Assembly (NCBI RefSeq): GCF_002019635.1
Contig: NZ_KV917371.1
Coordinates: forward strand, 124,001-188,000
Length of the DNA: 64,000 nucleotides
Origin: Metabacillus halosaccharovorans
GTDB lineage: Bacteria; Bacillota; Bacilli; Bacillales; Bacillaceae
Reading direction: 5' to 3'
Part shown: piece by piece, positions 60,855 to 64,000 of the stretch
Layout of the letters: each line of letters starts with the position of its first letter
How positions within the stretch are numbered: the first letter of the stretch is position 1
Notes under the pieces: model-generated
Seen by the model: the letters and a program-made list of their open reading frames with translations, nothing else
Told to the model about the DNA's origin: nothing
Databases searched by the model: none
Translations under genes and position numbers: made by a program

Positions 60855-61856
60855 GTGATAAAAACGATTCGTTTTAACCAAATTTTCATTATATTACTAT
60901 TATCATTCCCTTTTTTAGTCAGCTTTGAAACCACTAATATAGATGATAAGACATTTGCATCTTTTCAATCACCTGAAGGAATAAATTTTACGAGTTATAC
61001 GTCTTCTTGGGATGAAGAAAAATTGAAAGATTTATATAAAGAATTGTTACTAAATAAACATGGGCAAGAGATATCGGAATTAAATGAAGTTAGAATTTTA
61101 GGGGGAACACATTCTAGCACAAACACGAAAGGAAGTTATCATTCTCTTACGAAAACAATTGTCTTATACCAAGGCAATCAATATGAAACGCCTGTTGATT
61201 ACCGTGAAACACTTTCACATGAATATGGGCATCATTTTGCCTATCATTATTTTCCATCACATCACCTTCCATTCTCAGAGTGGCAAAGAATACGTGGAAT
61301 TGATGTTGCTGACATGAGGTGGGACGCTTTTTGGAATTACGATGAACGTTATCACGCATTCTACCCACAAGAAATTTTAGCGGATGATTATGTTCTTTTA
61401 TATGGTGCCACGAGTGAAGTAGAACCTGAAGATGTAATGTCAAATGAGATCTTCTATCTGCGTACACAGCATGAAAATCAAGAAATTCCAAATGTGCTGG
61501 AAAACAAGAAGTTACACTCTTTTTTGGAAGAAAAAACAGGACTATCTATTGATTCGTCACGGATCATTGAATCACCAAGTTTAATCGAGTGGAATGATCA
61601 AACCATTCGTTTCTCAGTTTCATCAAGAGATCATATTGCATACCGCCTAAACCTTGAGCTAATTAATCAAAATGAAAAGCAATTAGTTGAATTGTATGAA
61701 GTTACCTCACATGATACGAATACATTGACTTTTAATTTACATGATCAGGAAATAATTAATTTGGCCGACTATGAATATGCCTTCATTTCGATTGATATTG
61801 TTGACTTAACGACGTCAATTGGATTTGAAACGGACGAAACACGCGTTTCACTTTAG
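60855..61856 (+). CDS. Secreted HExxH zinc metalloprotease-like protein
   Basis: A 333-residue protein with an N-terminal hydrophobic signal (FIILLLSFPFLVSF) and the zinc motif HEYGH at residues 122-126. EILADDYVLLYGA later supplies a likely third ligand glutamate. The C-terminal 100 residues look like an Ig-like beta domain. The start is GTG 60855, but AAGGA lies almost touching it, so initiation is unsure. TTGACA at 60794-60799 could be its -35. Substrate unknown. Confidence 0.78.
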   Translation: MIKTIRFNQIFIILLLSFPFLVSFETTNIDDKTFASFQSPEGINFTSYTSSWDEEKLKDLYKELLLNKHGQEISELNEVRILGGTHSSTNTKGSYHSLTKTIVLYQGNQYETPVDYRETLSHEYGHHFAYHYFPSHHLPFSEWQRIRGIDVADMRWDAFWNYDERYHAFYPQEILADDYVLLYGATSEVEPEDVMSNEIFYLRTQHENQEIPNVLENKKLHSFLEEKTGLSIDSSRIIESPSLIEWNDQTIRFSVSSRDHIAYRLNLELINQNEKQLVELYEVTSHDTNTLTFNLHDQEIINLADYEYAFISIDIVDLTTSIGFETDETRVSL

Positions 61857-61863
61857 TATTTTT

Positions 61864-61910
61864 TTAAAAAAGGATTGAATAACCTAAACAGGTTACTCAA
61901 TCCTTTTTAT
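61864..61910. terminator. Bidirectional intrinsic terminator
   Basis: The long stem AAAAAGGATTGA-TAACCT/AGGTTA-TCAATCCTTTTT lies between convergent genes. Confidence 0.9.
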
Positions 61911-61911
61911 G

Positions 61912-63972
61912 TTACTTTTTCTCATATAAAACTGTTAAGCTAATTAATGTGACGAGAATGGTAGCACCCATATCTGAAAGAATCGCAATCCAAAGGGTTA
62001 ATAGTCCCGGAATTGTAAGGAGCAGTGCAATTAGTTTTAAACCTAATGCTAATGTAATGTTTAATTTAATAATGGAATTTACCTTCTTTGCTGATTTAAT
62101 TGCATTAGGTAATTTCCCGAGATGATTTTGCATTAACACGATATCAGCTGTTTCAATGGCACTATCTGTTCCTTTTCCCATCGCAATTCCTAAATCAGCT
62201 GTTGCAAGTGCAGGCGCATCGTTTATTCCATCACCAACCATCGCCACTTTTTCACGATTTGATAGCTCTTTTATTTTGGCCACTTTTTGATCCGGAAGCA
62301 AACTAGCAAAATAAGATTTTACCCCTACCTTACCTGCTACCTTTTCGGCCGTTTTTTCATGATCACCTGTTAGCATGACCGTATGTTGAATTCCTGCTGC
62401 ATGAAGATTTTTTATCACATTAATACTTTCTTCTCTTATTTCATCAGATATTCCCATAATTCCAAGAATATCCTCGTCTGTTGCTAAAATGACAATTGTC
62501 ATTCCTCTTTCTTTGTATTGCTTAATTTGTTCCATCACATTTTGTTGAAAAGTGAAAGCTTTCATATGTGATTCATTTCCAAGAAAATACGTTACTCCTT
62601 CAATTTGGGCCACCAATCCGCTACCTGTCACTGTTTTTAACTCTTCTACAGGTAGATATGATAGTCCTTCTGCTTTTTTTATGATCGCTTTCGCAATTGG
62701 ATGTGTAGAGTTTTTCTCAATAGAAGCTGCTATTTGCAGAAAGCCGGGATGATATTCAATATAATCTTCTACATAAGGCTCACCTTTTGTTAATGTCCCG
62801 GTTTTATCAAAAGCAATTGTTGTAACCTTTCCTAATTGTTCAAGGAAGACTCCACCTTTTATGAGAATTCCGTTTCGGGCATTTTTCGTTATGCCAGACA
62901 CGATCGCAATTGGTGAAGAAAGGACTAATGCACATGGACAACCAACAATTAAAACAGCTAACCCCTGATAAAACCAATCGCCCCACCTGCCATCCAACAG
63001 TAGTGGAGGGATCAGCATAACAAATGCTGCAATAATCATAATGAGAGGGGTATAATATTTTGCAAATTTATTAATAAATAATTCCGTTGGTGTCTTTGTT
63101 TCCTGTGCCTCTTCTACAAGATGAAGGATCTTGGCCAGTGATGAATCTTCATATGCTTTTGTTATTTTAATTTTTAAGATTCCTTCATTATTTATACTTC
63201 CTCCAAAAACGGGTTCGTTTATTGCTTTTTCAACAGGCATTGCTTCTCCAGTAATGGCAGCTTCGTTAACAGAACTTTTCCCTTCAATCACGATTCCATC
63301 AGAAGGAATTTTTTCTCCTGCTCGAACGAGTACAATGTGATCTACACCCAATGAGGAAATACTGACTATCCTTTCTTCATTGTTTTCTATTACAGTCGCT
63401 TCTTTTGGTGCAATTTCTAGAAGCTTTTCCATGGATTTTCTCGCCTTTTGCATGCCTAGGCCCTCTAAGTACTCGTTCAGCCCAAACAGTATAGCGACTA
63501 ATGCACCTTCTTTCCATTCACCAATACCTAATGCACCAATCAAGGCAATTGTCATTAATGTTTCGATATTGAATTTAAATTTGCTTAAATTTTTTAACCC
63601 CTTTAGAAAGGTTTGATAACCACTTAATACCGTTGCCGCAAGGAACATACCGATTGCGATATATTCATTTAAGAAATTCTCTGTGATAAACCCTGCGACA
63701 TAGAACAAAGCGGATATAGACAGAAGAGCAATCCAATTGATACCTGATTGATGTTGATGATCATGGTGGCTATCATTTCCATCTTCTATAAAAGCTCCGT
63801 CAGAAGATAAGATCTTTTTGACCTTGTTTAAATCTACAGAATGATCTACCTTCAGCTTTCCTGTATTATAACTTAAAGAGGCTGATTCACCCGATGGCAA
63901 TTTGTTAATTTCATCCTGTAGCTCTCTTGTACAATTGGCACAAGTTAATCCTTTTACTTTATATTCATTCAT
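61912..63972 (-). CDS. cadA: Cd/Zn/Co-exporting P1B-type ATPase
   Basis: A 686-residue heavy-metal ATPase. The N-terminal HMA domain has GLTCANC (Cys11, Cys14), followed by a His-rich link (HHDHQHQ), membrane metal motif CPC in VGCPCALVLSSP, phosphorylation site DKTGTLTKG and hinge MVGDGINDAPALA. The CPC motif, His-rich stretch and overall likeness to CadA point to Zn, Cd or Co rather than Cu. ATG 63972 has GGAG nine bases upstream. Any ArsR/CadC-type regulator would lie past the window edge. Confidence 0.92.
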   Translation of the reverse strand: MNEYKVKGLTCANCTRELQDEINKLPSGESASLSYNTGKLKVDHSVDLNKVKKILSSDGAFIEDGNDSHHDHQHQSGINWIALLSISALFYVAGFITENFLNEYIAIGMFLAATVLSGYQTFLKGLKNLSKFKFNIETLMTIALIGALGIGEWKEGALVAILFGLNEYLEGLGMQKARKSMEKLLEIAPKEATVIENNEERIVSISSLGVDHIVLVRAGEKIPSDGIVIEGKSSVNEAAITGEAMPVEKAINEPVFGGSINNEGILKIKITKAYEDSSLAKILHLVEEAQETKTPTELFINKFAKYYTPLIMIIAAFVMLIPPLLLDGRWGDWFYQGLAVLIVGCPCALVLSSPIAIVSGITKNARNGILIKGGVFLEQLGKVTTIAFDKTGTLTKGEPYVEDYIEYHPGFLQIAASIEKNSTHPIAKAIIKKAEGLSYLPVEELKTVTGSGLVAQIEGVTYFLGNESHMKAFTFQQNVMEQIKQYKERGMTIVILATDEDILGIMGISDEIREESINVIKNLHAAGIQHTVMLTGDHEKTAEKVAGKVGVKSYFASLLPDQKVAKIKELSNREKVAMVGDGINDAPALATADLGIAMGKGTDSAIETADIVLMQNHLGKLPNAIKSAKKVNSIIKLNITLALGLKLIALLLTIPGLLTLWIAILSDMGATILVTLISLTVLYEKK

Positions 63973-64000
63973 TTCTCTCAACTCCAATGAGTGCTTAATG

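Noticed and set aside
1-64000. tRNA, rRNA, CRISPR arrays, insertion sequences and prophage genes
   Set aside because: I looked for cloverleaf ends, repeat-spacer patterns, transposases, integrases and phage structural genes and found none.

Overview
This 64 kb window looks like the chromosome of a spore-forming, aerobic, low-GC member of the Bacillaceae (Bacillus, Metabacillus or Cytobacillus type). Three things point there. Strong AGGAGG-like ribosome binding sites precede most genes and TTG and GTG starts are common. Many genes have recognisable Bacillus subtilis counterparts (yng leucine-degradation genes, yueI, ohrR, mhqED, dacC, fdhD, moaA). Two kinds of sporulation protein are present (CotF-like coat protein, YjcZ-like peptide). 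I see no rRNA, tRNA, CRISPR array, phage or insertion sequence; the window reads as ordinary core and accessory chromosome.

Layout. 1-4.1 kb: end of an RpiR-type regulator, oligoendopeptidase F, a MATE exporter and a small zinc-finger protein. 4.2-10.2 kb: a six-gene operon for isovaleryl/methylcrotonyl-CoA (leucine) breakdown. 10.3-13.4 kb: a 52-residue zinc-ribbon gene, yueI, a YetF-like membrane protein and a flippase-like protein preceded by an array of 20-bp repeats. 13.6-23.5 kb: a sugar-uptake and oxidation locus with one ABC importer lacking its ATPase, one TIM-barrel isomerase, four Gfo/Idh/MocA oxidoreductases and a GntR/LacI-hybrid regulator. Its composition resembles the E. coli ycj cluster for oxidation of glycosides at C3. 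23.7-34.5 kb: single-gene units (M20 peptidase, AEC carrier, PpnP, ExoA, cysteine dioxygenase with a DMT exporter, a metallo-beta-lactamase-fold hydrolase under a FadR-like box, a SIMPL protein, a double P-loop ATPase, FabF). 34.7-39.6 kb: two lipoproteins, two unusually small genes, ohrR with its operator, a diguanylate cyclase and an orphan GH115-like glycosidase.

40.2-47.2 kb is a molybdenum/formate locus: an FdhF/YdeP-family oxidoreductase, an MpsC-domain (DUF2294) protein, an OFA-family (oxalate/formate) MFS carrier, fdhD, moaA and a small unknown gene. The leaders of the oxidoreductase and of the carrier share a sequence block directly before an intrinsic terminator. That is the best candidate here for an undescribed cis-acting RNA.

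47.2-54.5 kb carries stress genes: a DoxX protein with two Rex/Fnr-type palindromes and a SigA promoter, YceI, SpeD, an NAD(P)-binding protein, DacC, an HMCES/YedK protein and mhqED under an MhqR-type palindrome. 54.6-64 kb holds a coat-protein pair, a YitT protein, a cyclophilin lipoprotein, a cNMP/CBS/DUF294 protein paired with a DnaQ-like exonuclease, a secreted HExxH protein and a CadA-type P-type ATPase at the edge.

Most coding calls are secure at family level. Substrates of the sugar locus, the flippase and the RNA leaders are inferences.
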